Shown piece by piece: positions 33,094 to 43,139 of a stretch of 64,000 nt of DNA; position 1 is the first letter of the stretch, and every line of letters begins with the position of its first letter. Source of the DNA: Isoetes taiwanensis. Its lineage: Eukaryota > Streptophyta > Lycopodiopsida > Isoetales > Isoetaceae. The notes below the pieces were generated by a model, which had not been told where the DNA came from, did no database searches, and saw only the letters and a program-made list of their open reading frames with translations. Location of the stretch: assembly GCA_021234155.1 (NCBI GenBank), contig JAJEKV010000003.1, forward strand, positions 24,400,874 to 24,464,873, read 5' to 3'. Position numbers and translations under genes: made by a program.

Positions 33094-33114
33094 CACCCTA
33101 ACGTGCTTTTACCC
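33094..33114 (-). repeat. Right terminal inverted repeat of DNA transposon
   Basis: Reverse complement of the left end over 21 bp, ending GCTTTTACCC. It is followed by the ACAT target duplication. Confidence 0.92.
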
Positions 33115-33118
33115 ACAT

Positions 33119-33913
33119 GTGGGCATGTGTTTTCTCTGGGTGCCATCTTGTCCATGTATCTATATGCTAGTTTGATTTGAAGTGAATGCATGTCGTTAAA
33201 CCTGTCATACAAGCCCCCACCTAGGTACAGGCCCATTTTGAAGGAAGAGAAACTGTACATTCCAGTAAGTGTGTAAGATTTGCCATCTTTTGCAAATGAG
33301 AATGAGTGGAAATTGTATGCCAAATTATATTGGGTCATGCAGGTGGAGGAATATCAAGGATACAACAAGGAAACTGGGGAGTTCATTCAGCCTCCGGAAT
33401 GGAAAGTGGCGGGCTTGATTCCGCTCAGCAGGTGAAGAACAGGTAAACAGAAGCAAAATTGGTTTCTCCCCAGTTTCCTTGTTGTGGCGGCCTGGAACTG
33501 GGTCGCAGATTCCACGACCTGCTCCCAGCTCCCGCCGATCGCGGGAGCCCCTGGAATCAGATCCCCAGATTCCATGCCACCATACAACCAGATCCTTGGA
33601 CCACGTGGTAACACAAGAAATATATAGAAATGGCAAGTTGCTTCATATAATTATTGTCTATTCAAAAGCAGTGTGTATGTACTCGCCATTGTGAATACTC
33701 ATTATCGTGTAGTCCACTAACTATGATAAAAAATACAGCCATGGGAAAGTTGATGCAATGTCATCTAACTTTGTAAATTAATTCGCCTTTCCAAAAAGGC
33801 GTTCCATGATGAAGCCTTGGTAAATTCGTTGCCCATGTCACATCTTTTAAGAAAAAAATTGTGTTGCAATTTTCATCAAGCCAAGACATAGAAACAAAGG
33901 ATAGTTTAGAATA
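33119..33913. other. Flank of the DNA transposon, no clear gene
   Basis: A short plus-strand stretch near 33343-33430 is coding-like (EEYQGYNKETGEFIQPPEWK) but ends at once in a stop. The minus strand is open at 33325-33636 with no motif. AAAAGGCGTTCCATGATGAA (about 33794) recurs as AAAAGGTGTTCCATGATGAA near 34249, so it brackets the foldbacks that follow. Confidence 0.4.
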
Positions 33914-34019
33914 AGGGAAAGGCCCCCTGGGCTTCTTTCCGGAAGGGAAAGCTGGCCGACGCGCGAAGCGCGGAGGCCTGCTTGACCTTCTGGAAAGAAG
34001 CCCAGGGGGCCTTTGCCCT
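33914..34019. repeat. GC-rich foldback, about 106 bp
   Basis: AAAGGCCCCCTGGGCTTCTT (from 33918) pairs with its complement ending at 34014. The arms extend to about 33 bp with one or two mismatches, around a GC-rich loop (GACGCGCGAAGCGCGG, itself self-complementary). It is MITE-like. Confidence 0.9.
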
Positions 34020-34022
34020 ACC

Positions 34023-34240
34023 GGAAAGAATCCTTACCTTCAATTCTGCTGCCAGAATGCAACGTAAGATCAGTGGAATGCGGGGTTAAACGGCTGAATG
34101 CAGGGTATAAACAGCAGAATGCAAGATAAAAATTTGAGCGGCACGCGAGATGTACAATCTGTGTTTTCAGAAGAAGAAACACAGACACGTGTCAAAATAC
34201 TGTTGGATGGGGCAGCAAAATTGAAGGTAAGGATTCTTTC
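34023..34240. repeat. Inverted repeat, 31-bp arms, about 218 bp
   Basis: GGAAAGAATCCTTACCTTCA (34023 on) is inverted at 34210-34240 with one mismatch over 31 bp. The interior has short AGAATGCAA-type repeats. It is a small MITE-like unit immediately after the GC-rich foldback. Confidence 0.85.
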
Positions 34241-34511
34241 CGTTCCCAAAAAGGTGTTCCATGATGAAGGCTTTAGAGTTGTGCAATTGTTTTTGGATGT
34301 CTGGGTTAATTTTGGAATTTCAAAAAGGGCGTTAAAAGGGCGTGGTCGCCCATTTTTTGCAATGTCCCTGTTCTGGTTTTTTTCTGGCCCTTCTAGTTCT
34401 CCAGCTGCGTGGGAATGCGGAACGCGATCTGCACATGGTTTCCATATTTGATGGAGCGGGATGGCAAATCCGGATTCGAGGATGGATGTTTGTATATGTT
34501 TAGTGTGGGGG

Positions 34512-34640
34512 AAAGTTCATGACCTGGCGGTTTCAGAGTGGAAACCCGCATGTGGCGCCGCTCGCAGCGGCGCCACCTGCGGGTTTCCGAGCAGCGCCAC
34601 CTGCGGGTTTCCACTCTGAAACCGCCAGGTCATGAACTTT
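34512..34640. repeat. Near-perfect palindrome, 129 bp
   Basis: AAAGTTCATGACCTGGCGGT (34512) is exactly inverted at 34621-34640, and the arms continue through GAAACCCGC and GGCGCCGCT. The right arm holds an extra tandem copy of a 24-bp piece (GCGCCACCTGCGGGTTTCC), so the left arm is shorter. As RNA it would form a very stable hairpin. Confidence 0.93.
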
Positions 34641-34642
34641 AT

Positions 34643-34699
34643 CCGACGTGGCCTTCACTACCCAGAAATTACCCCTGCCACGTCGGCAGGGATATAAAA
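34643..34699 (+). promoter_or_regulatory. Promoter-like site: inverted GACGTGGC boxes and TATA
   Basis: CCGACGTGGC (34643-34652) is exactly inverted as GCCACGTCGG (34677-34686), followed by TATAAAA (34693-34699). GACGTGGC is a bZIP (ABRE/C-box type) core in plants. A pyrimidine-rich leader follows. The spacing fits a plant RNA polymerase II promoter, but no convincing gene is seen downstream. Confidence 0.45.
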
Positions 34700-35304
34700 G
34701 GTCTTTTTTTTTTCCTGTAATTCCTTTTTTTTTTTCACCACGTCTCCTCCGGCGAGACCTTCATCGAGGACGTTTTTTGAGGCACCAGGTCGCCCGACGG
34801 CTTGCATTTTGGTTTGGACGACGATTCTGGAGGCGCTAGGCCAGGATCTTTCGGCCGACATAAGCTTTGTGCAAAGCTTTTAGGTGTTTGTTTGTTTTTT
34901 TTTTTTTTACTTTTTCTTTTATATGCTTCTTCTAACTGTGTTTTCTGTTGAATCTTGCAGGTGTTTGATCTTGCATTTGTTTTTGGAAGATATTTCAAGT
35001 TCTTGGTAATTTTTGAGTTGCTGGGAGTCGTCTGAGGTTTGGTTTAAGGTTTGAGTTGCTAGGAGTCGTCTGATGTTCGGTTTAAGGTTTGAAGAGTGCG
35101 AGACAGTCATGTGTTTTAGTTGCCAGGTTTCTGAGGTTGCGAGTTTAAGGTTTCAGAGGTTTCGAGTTTAAGATTCCAGTGTAGAAACATGGAGACAGTC
35201 ATGTCTTTTAGTTGGAGTGTTATATTTCTTGTAATATTATCTAATAGTTCATTATTTGTTTTATTAGTAATCCATCTTTTCTTTTTTAGGTTGGTCGATC
35301 CGTT

Positions 35305-35508
35305 TTGCCTAGGTCTGCTAGTTCTATTGTACCTGTGAGTTCTGGAAGTATGGTTGTTTCAGATTTAAGGCAGATTGACATCAACAATGATGTATGGGAG
35401 AAATGCTTGCAGTCTTGTCCTCAGTTGGATTTGCATCTAGCCTATTGCATGTTGCCAGTTATAGAAGTTCGGACCTCCAGAAGAGCCCAACAACCCAAAG
35501 AAAACTAG
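35305..35508 (+). CDS. Short unrecognised open frame, possible exon
   Basis: 67 codons (MPRSASSIVPVSSGSMVVSD...), open upstream to a possible acceptor TTTTTTAG at 35290. It lies about 600 bp after the promoter-like site, with possible intron borders in between. No motif is recognised. It may be an exon of an unknown gene or chance. Confidence 0.2.
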   Translation: MPRSASSIVPVSSGSMVVSDLRQIDINNDVWEKCLQSCPQLDLHLAYCMLPVIEVRTSRRAQQPKEN

Positions 35509-37290
35509 CAAAAAAACCTTTGCCAAATTCTTTGGTGGAAAAAACAACATAGCCAACCATTTTGTATCTCAAAACCATAATGTCCGGAATTCTATTCTCT
35601 TACTCTATTCTATTTTTAATATCTTTACATTCCTAAACAAAATCTAAAGCCCCAACAAAACCAACACTCCATGTCTGAAAAATAGGAATTCAAATACAAT
35701 ACATAACAAGAATCATGCTCAAACCTTAGCGTTAATACCTTTAAAATATAGAAACAAATTAGGCACACTTTTCATCATGGCAGGAAACAAAGGGTTGCTA
35801 CCTTGGGCTACACGCTTACAAGAATGCTCTCCAGCCATGTTTACACACTGTCAATGGCACCTAAATTATGAATAGGCTGCTTCATAGCTAAGAAGCAATT
35901 CGAAGAATCTGGGGTTGCAGAATGGATGTAAATTATGAATAGGGTGCTATGTGCACATATGGGAATGGGAAACTATGTACATATAAGGTAATGGGTTCGG
36001 CGTTGCTTGTTGGTTAAGCAGTGTTTATGTATGTGTTGTCTATTGAATCTGGATTATGATTGGATCTTACAAATGCACGCGTTGCTCTTTGATTTCACTC
36101 AATGACACGTGTACGACTCACAATTTAATTGCGAGGTCTATGGCTTGTTGCGTGGCTCATGTTTTTTTAGATTTTTTTTAAGGTCATAACAATTCAACTA
36201 TTAAATGGACAGAATTCTGAGGCCAAACATAGAAACAAAGCATGGTTTAGTCATTGGTCCCTATACAGAACCGTATAGACAATCCGCCCAATATCATAAA
36301 AAAACATAGTATAGTTTGGTTGATTGATCACAATGCATAAATAGCATGAACCTTACTGACAACCTGCTCAATGTCATAACTACAGTATTGTTGCTTGCTC
36401 TAAACATGGAACCAAAGTTACCATGTGATATAGGACTGGCAATGCTACTTTAGAAACCCCATTGGTACCTTACAAACAACCAGTATGCAAGGATCTGGAG
36501 AACGACTGCTAAAAGAATTTAGAAAGCAGTGTAAATGACACTGACATTCTTGTGGTCAGTCAGTATATCATCATTGGAGGACGTTATAATTTCGTAAGCA
36601 GTTGGCATTGTCAATTTCAAGGGTTCCATGACATACCTAGACCACAAATCAAATGCGAATGATCTCCTCAAATGGCAATATTGAAAGCTTTTAAAATTCC
36701 CGTAATCTATTCACCCATAATGTCCTGCAAAATCCATCAAGACCTGCTTCTCTATTATTAGGAGGCCAGAACATACATAAACTGTAACCAAATATCAGAC
36801 ATCAAATGAAACACATACCTCTAGAATGAGTTTAACTCTTCTACCAACAATGTTTGGGAAAGCACATAATTTTGTTACGGTTGTAATTGCATAACCCTGG
36901 TTAATAGACACAATTCTGTCAGTAACGATAGTATACAACCTCAACATAGAGAATAATACAGACATAACCTATGCGATAACATTGCTAAGATATGGGTATA
37001 GTCAAATTTCGACCATCATAAAGGTCAATACTACCACCTTATCTTAGAGGGCTCTTTCTGAGCATTTTGAATTGGATGATATGTTGTAGGGGAATTTGCT
37101 AAGCCCTGTTCCATATAAGTACCATAGAGATATCATGGTCATGATCTATAAAGCCCAAAAATAGCTTGTCTTGACATCATATGAATATAAAACCTAATCA
37201 ACAGCAACTAATCCAAGATGAGCAAATGGTCTAAGAACATCTCAACTGCGCGGCAAAGAAACAATGGTTACTGCACACGCACAGCTCTGC
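35509..37290. other. No gene or repeat recognised
   Basis: AT-rich sequence with frequent stops in all frames. I see no mobile-element signature or tandem repeat. Confidence 0.5.
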
Positions 37291-37925
37291 ATTTCAATTT
37301 TGACGGGCTGTCAATTCTTCCTCGAGGCAACCCCGCAAAAGAAAATTATAGAGGTATAGATGTGTTTATCTATGCACAACTCCACAAGCCAAAGCACAGA
37401 GAGCATCAAAAGTGGATCAAAACAGCAAAAAGCATGTCTCAGCATTTCAATTTCGACGAAATGTCAATTCTTCTTCGAGGCAACCCTGCATCATGAACAT
37501 GTCTTCTTGTGTCACATCATCAACGTATCTTAAAAGCAGAGTAAAAAGAATAAACGAAAAATCTTACTAAACACCAAAGGGGAGGCATTTAGCTTAAAGA
37601 CAAGATATGGCAGAGCTGCAATCTAAGGAAGAGTTCGAGCTACTTAACAGATGCACTGCCTATAATATGAACCATAGCCCAAGAAGGTTAGAAACATACC
37701 TAGAAAGTGTGCTAACGATGACATCGTCATTGTTGGCATGCTATTATAGTTGAGTCACCGCATAGCATCAGAGCAATGACATAGTACAAATGCAGATAAT
37801 CATCAGCTCTTTAGGTAGCCATCTTTATTGTTGGCATGCTATTATAGCTCAATCACTGCATATTATCAGAGCAATGACATAGTATTCAAGCAAATCATCA
37901 TCGGATCTTTAGGTAGCCAGTCACT
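37291..37925. repeat. Two small duplications
   Basis: A roughly 50-bp block (CATTTCAATTTYGACG... to CGAGGCAACCCYGCA) occurs at 37291-37340 and 37441-37492. A roughly 100-bp block (ATTGTTGGCATGCTATTATA to TCTTTAGGTAGCCA) occurs at about 37728-37825 and 37830-37920. Both are diverged direct repeats. Confidence 0.75.
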
Positions 37926-38143
37926 TTAGCCTCCAAAAGATGAAAGTCTCCAAAAGATTCATGGTGTTGGTAAATTTGCTATCAACAATACAATTATACA
38001 ATACCCAAAAGTCTGATTTGCACCAACAGTCCAAAGCAATTCTATACAAATCGTAAAATTGTGTATAAGAACATCCAAACTGTGCATTGCATTGCATCAT
38101 GATGAATTGCATCCACAACATTGGATTGGCAAGTACAAAAATA

Positions 38144-39800
38144 TGAGGAACCAATTAGGCCCATCCCCAATGCCTTGCAAGAATGTCAGTTATATCTCAG
38201 GCTTGTGTCAAGGGCATGCTTACATTATGTCGGGCCAAAATTATATGGTATGAAAGACATAAAATGCACGCATGTCCACAATGACCATTACATTATTTTA
38301 CTTGTGGAGCCAAGTAATATATTGCAGTTGCATTCACACTCAAATGTATTGACAAGATGTATCTGTTGGTGCCAGATCGATCACCTAGACCCTGCCATTT
38401 CAGTAAATCAGCAGCAAGAACATGCCCTTCCAACACTCTCACTTGGACATATAACTAGCATAACTTCTCCACTAGTTCAGATCATTTTCTTCCGCCGGAT
38501 CTGAATAGATTGAGCACTCTGTTTCAAAGACTGACTCAGACAATTTTATCACGTTTCCTTTGGAAAGAGACTTGCTGAATTTCTTCACTTTCTTCTTTTT
38601 CTCAATATCTTTTTTTTGGAATAACAAGCAAACTGCACTGCTTACATCGTCCTTTTTGTTTTGGAGTTCCCGTATACAACCTTTATAATGTATGTCCATA
38701 GGAGTCTTCAGGCTTCATAGAGGATTCTTCTAGCTCACGTGCAATGCTGCAGATTTTTGAGTGAGTCTGCAATCATGTCATGAGCTTTATTATTCCTCCA
38801 ATCCTTCAACAGTACATGCCTCTTCAATATAGAGTAGCCTCTTCAATATAAAGTACATGCTTTCTATATAAAGTAGCCTCTTCAATGAACATATCAAAGG
38901 TTTCCATTCAATAATCAAACTGAATACATCATAGGTGCACCACTCATGGCACACCAACTGTCTCAGATATTCTGTGCAAAACATGAGGAACCAATTAGGC
39001 CCATCCCCAATGCCTTGCAAGAATTTCGGTTATATCTCAGGCTTGCGTCAAGGGCATGCTTACATTATGTCGGGCCAAAATTATATGGTATGAAAGACAT
39101 AAAATGCATGCATGTTTGCAGTTGCATTCACACTCAAATGTATTGACAAGATGTATCTGTTGGTGCCAAATCGATCATCCAGACCCTGCCATTTCAGTAA
39201 ACAGCAAGAACACGCCCTTCCAACACTCTCACTTGGACATATAACTAGCATAACTTCTTCACTGGTTCAGATCATTTTCTTCCGCTGGATCTGAATAGAT
39301 TGAGCTCTCTGTTTCAAAGACTGACTAAGACAGTTTTATCACGTTTCCTTTGGACAGACGCTTGCTGAATTTCTTCATTTCATCAGTCTTACTCTTCCCT
39401 TCTTCTGTTTCTCAATATCTTCGTTTGAAATAACAAGCAAACTGCACTGCTTACATCATCCTTTTGTTTTGGAGTTCCCATATACCACCTTCATAATGTA
39501 TGTCCATAGGAGTCTTCAGGCTTCATAGAGGATTCTTCTAGCTCACGCGCAATGCTGCAGATTTTTGAGTGAGTCTGCAATCATGTCATGAGCTTTATTA
39601 TTCCTCCAATCCTTCAACAGTACATGCCTCTTCAATATAAAGTAGCCTCTTCAATATAAAGTACATGCTTTCTATAAAAAGTAGCCTCTTCAATGAACAT
39701 ATCAAAGGTTTCCATTCAATAATCAATCTGAATACATCATAGGTGAATACATCATAGGTGCACCACATATAGCACAGCAACTGTCTCAGATATTCTGTGC
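38144..39800. repeat. 840-bp tandem duplication
   Basis: ATGAGGAACCAATTAGGCCC starts at 38143 and 38983, and the two copies stay collinear to TCTCAGATATTCTGTGCAA. They differ by point changes and indels, including a 55-bp segment missing from copy 2 near 39115 and small inserts near 39385. A minus-strand frame in copy 1 (38699-38472, Lys-rich) is broken in copy 2, so coding function is unlikely. Each copy also contains short CTCTTCAATATARAGTA repeats. Confidence 0.9.
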
Positions 39801-40343
39801 AATTCCCTATCTGCCCAACCAATTCAAGAAATGGTGTCTCCCACTATCTCTCTTTGGTCAATCACAGAAATTAAAACAGCCACTAGAAGGCACCCACAAC
39901 TGGTCAAAAATCTAGCCCAATGAAGGTCCATTGGCAGAAATCACTATTAATATTTTCCAGCCAATTATTTTTGTCTTTAAACAGTGATGCCACCCACATG
40001 CTGCAATACGATGTCTTTCTATGAAAGGCATGGATCTTTCAGAATCTCTACTAAATTGCAGAGTTGTATGAGAGAAACTTGCATAACGGTTGCATAGACT
40101 GGCCTATGCAGACTGATGCACCACATCAGTGGTCCATGTTTTGAAGATGCACCCTTTCAGTATAAAATAGTTCACGGGCTTTGCAGCCATTTCTCTGTAA
40201 GAATTCAACTGCCATAGGTGCATTCTTACCAACTTCGCTGATATAACCATTAGAATATTGAAATTTTAAGGGAAGGAAGTGCATAAAAACCTAAATTACC
40301 AAGGATTTCTGATGGATTTAAGAGCTACAACTACAACCTGCCA
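39801..40343. other. No gene or repeat recognised
   Basis: Short frames only. Nothing is seen up to the pogo-like element. Confidence 0.5.
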
Positions 40344-40352
40344 TAAGGGGGG

Positions 40353-41861
40353 GTGCCCCACTTTGGCCCAGGTTCCCTATCTCGGAACGTTACGACAACT
40401 TTAATGGATATTTTGATAGAGCCATCAAAAGAAGATATAGCTACCATTGTGTCCAATGCTATAATTGAGTCTTTGACTCCAGCAAATATAGCTGCAGGTT
40501 TTAGGAAGACAGGTATTTGGCCATTCAATGATCAAGCACCAGACCCTGTTGCTGAAGGCATGATTGTAGCTGATTCAGAAGATGAAGATGTTGAAGAGGC
40601 AGCGCATGCACCCCATAACATGGCTGGTGAGGTGTCTGCACAAGTAGTTTGCCATGATACGCCTCCAAATGTTCAACATATCTCTGAACCATTAGCACAA
40701 GGGCAGCAAGATGCTGGTTTGGTCCAAAATGTTGCGGCAGTCAATGCACCTGCGCCATTGCCAAGGGCTAAACGCAGTAGACTACCAGAGGTACTTGCTG
40801 GTAAGCTGTTTGTCACCTCTGATGAAATGATTGCAGCTAGAATAGAGCAGGACAGAAAGACAAAGGAGGCTGCCAAATTAAGGAAAGAGAAATTAGAGGA
40901 AAAGAAAAAGTTGCAGGCAGATAGAAAGAGGGCAAGAGAAGAAGACGTGGTACGGAAGGCAAAGGCTAAGGCAGACAAAGAGGCACAAAGGAAGGCGGAT
41001 CAATTTTATGAAGCATCCTCTTTGAATTTTAGAGCTGCATACTTTCAACAAGAGGGAAAAAGTTAGTGTAAGTTTAACCTTGTTGAATTATTTGGACATG
41101 CAAAAGTGTTTACTGCAGAACAGGAACATGCTAGGGCAAAAGCTAAGGCAAGGGTAAATTTGCTTAGAGGCAGAAACTTTGTTGCACACCATGCAAATGG
41201 TGTGCTTGAAAATGCAACAGAACCTAAGTATGGCTTGTTTGGGTGTGGCATGTTTCATGGTGTACGCATCAATGAGGAGATGCATGAACATGAGATGCAT
41301 GAACATGAACATGAGATGCATGAACAGGAGATGCATGAACATGAATATGAGATGCATGAACAGGAGATGCTTGAACATGAGATGCATGAACAGGAAGGTG
41401 GACATGTGTTTGTTCATGAGATGGAGGAAAGTGCACATGTGTTTGTTAACGAAGAGGTGAATGAGCAGGAAGACGCAATGGATTTTGATCCTAACACTAT
41501 GCAAGATAGTCAAGATCCAAATGATGATAGTGATATATGTTTTCCTTGTAGTTTAGAGGAAACACATCAATGCTCTTGGGATGACTTGTGTGCAGCAAAG
41601 AGAAGGAAAATGGAAGCAAAGAGAAGGAAAACAGAAGGTAATGAAAGGGCTGACATTTGGGAGCAGAAGCCAGAAGATATATGGACTGAGCCTGATGGGT
41701 ACCATGGCAGAAATATGTTTACATATGACGGCGAGATACATGGTCAGAATTTATCTGATGGTGATGATTCTGATTCACAATTTGCAGCAAAGAAGAAGAA
41801 GTGTTTAGATGACGTCTACAGGGAGGAAGCATATGCACACCTTGCTAGCTTAGGAATGTAA
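40353..41861 (+). pseudogene. Pogo/Tigger-like transposase C-terminus with long acidic tail; one in-frame TAG
   Basis: The frame opens inside the left inverted repeat. Near its start LTPANIAAGFRKTGIWPFN matches the conserved end of DDE_1 (pogo/Tigger/CENP-B-like) transposases, where a C-terminal helix follows the catalytic core. A coiled, Lys/Glu-rich region follows (40830-41010, e.g. KTKEAAKLRKEKLEEKKKLQ). A single TAG at 41064-41066 interrupts, and the same frame goes on with CKFNLVELFGHAKVF to 41861. The second part has Met-His-Glu repeats (EMHEHEMHEHE, MHEQE; about 41275-41395) and basic KRRKMEAKRRKTE. No catalytic aspartates are present. The single stop suggests either one mutation or a readthrough junction. 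Confidence 0.78.
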
Positions 41862-42218
41862 TTAAATACATGTAAGCAGTTATGTTTTGTTGCAATTACT
41901 TTTATCTTGCGAAAATTTTGTAAGACCTTACATGTGCAATTTTTTGCTAAGGTTACAACAATTGATGCCAAATATTACGCTACCATGCAACGTCTCTTTA
42001 TTTTGGACTTTACAAGACCCTTACTCTCCTTTTTTCTCAATTGATATTGCTGAATCACTTTATTATACAAATTTCAGTTGATCATGTCATAGAGGTAATA
42101 AACCAAGTTATTTCAATTGTTTTTTTTCTCTACTTGAGTTGGTTGATGGCGGGAGCTAAGGCTACGACCATCAATCCAACTCAAGTGCTACTAATATGTG
42201 TTTTAGTTTGATGCAGGT

Positions 42219-42277
42219 GGAGGTGATTGGTGCAGCCAAGACAACTTGGCTGCGAAGGTTCAATTCCTTCCACCTCA
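42219..42277 (+). other. tRNA-like hairpin with B-box, no D-arm
   Basis: GGAGGTG can pair with CACCTCA at 6 of 7 positions. Between them are a perfect 9-bp hairpin (GCAGCCAAG/CTTGGCTGC, loop ACAA) and GAAGGTTCAATTCCTTC, which resembles a T-arm and contains the polymerase III B-box form GGTTCAATTCC. There is no D-arm or A-box. It could be a decayed tRNA or a tRNA-derived SINE head. I do not call it a working tRNA. Confidence 0.3.
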
Positions 42278-42984
42278 ATGTCTAGAATTAGCATCGAATA
42301 CATAATGCAATTTTTGCCTTGTTGCATACATTTTAGGATGATTTTGTAGAGGTGTAAGGTGTCTTGGCTGAACTGTTGGAGTCTCTGAGTGAACAAGTGA
42401 AGGTCATACCTGAACTGTTGGAGTGAAGGTCATAACGCAGCTATGTTTGTCACTCATTGAGTCATTGCAGGATTCGTAGCTGAACCAACAATTGGACATA
42501 TAAATAGTCATTACAGGATCAATGTGGGCATCTTCAGAGCTACATTAGGCACTTGTTGTGCCATCAATCACTAAGCCATCAGGGGCACCCCTGAGCCATT
42601 AAGGTACATCAACCCCCCTTTATTCAATGAAATTTCTGTCAATCTTAACTTTTTTTTTTTTTTTTTTTTCTGAAATTCAAGAACAAATTCAGATGCAGCA
42701 GGATTTGGAGCATCCATCAGTGCAAAAATTGGCTGATTTGGTGAAAGAATTTGAGATTTATTAAAGATCATAGCATAAGTGGGCCAAAGTGGGGCACCCC
42801 CCCTTAGTCAAATCTCTGTGCATTATGAAATTCCACGCCATTTCTTTGAAAAATAGTACCACATCTCTTTTTCCTCCTTTTGAAACTGCCCCATCTATGG
42901 CCACGGAATGCAATCTGTGCTGGTATATATATCCATGGCCGCGTCATCTGCCCATGGCTTTCCCCTGCGATATTTACGTATTAG

Positions 42985-43136
42985 ATAATTTTCAGGGGGG
43001 AGAGATTCCGCCTGAAAATTTCGAGGCGGCGCCGCCAGCCGAGGCGGCGCACGAGCGGCGGAGCCGCGAGTGCTCCGCCGAGGCTGGCGGGGCCGCCGAG
43101 AAATATTCCGGCGGAATCTCGACCCCCTGAAAATAT
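42985..43136. repeat. GC-rich foldback element, 152 bp
   Basis: ATAATTTTCAGGGGGGAGAG at the left pairs with the right end (GACCCCCTGAAAATAT). Pairing continues inward through GATTCCGCC/GGCGGAATC and GGCGGCGCCGCCAGCC. The arms are about 55 bp with several mismatches. It lies directly against the next inverted-repeat element. Confidence 0.85.
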
Positions 43137-43139
43137 CAA

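Larger units (their letters stand above)
23956..33114. mobile_element. Large DNA transposon with Ulp1 protease, HAD-like and transposase genes
   Basis: Ends are a perfect 21-bp terminal inverted repeat starting GGGTAAAAGCAC (23956-23976 and 33094-33114). They are flanked on both sides by ACAT (23952-23955 and 33115-33118), a 4-bp target duplication. Inside are two plus-strand spliced genes (24363-28270 and 28534-29578) and one convergent minus-strand spliced gene encoding a DDE-like transposase (32719-29617). Known superfamilies with 4-bp duplications include Sola, and carriage of Ulp1 proteases is known in Mutator-like and other plant elements. I cannot assign the superfamily with certainty. 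All three genes now carry stops or frameshifts. Confidence 0.85.
40344..42806. mobile_element. Tc1/mariner-pogo-like DNA transposon, internally deleted
   Basis: Ends are a perfect 27-bp inverted repeat beginning TAAGGGGGGGTGCCCCACTT (40344-40370 and 42780-42806), including the TA expected as target duplication. The left end is followed almost at once by the C-terminal part of a DDE transposase, so the N-terminal DNA-binding part and catalytic domain are gone. The rest includes a low-complexity coding tail, a T-run near 42649-42669 and noncoding sequence. It could only move with help from a full-length relative. Confidence 0.88.

Noticed and set aside
34735-35110. Minus-strand Lys-rich frames
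   Set aside because: They are produced by T-rich runs on the plus strand and show no motif.
41088-41513. Minus-strand frame rich in Phe, Met and His (FMHLLFMHL) as a membrane peptide
   Set aside because: It is antisense to the Met-His-Glu repeats of the pogo-like tail frame.
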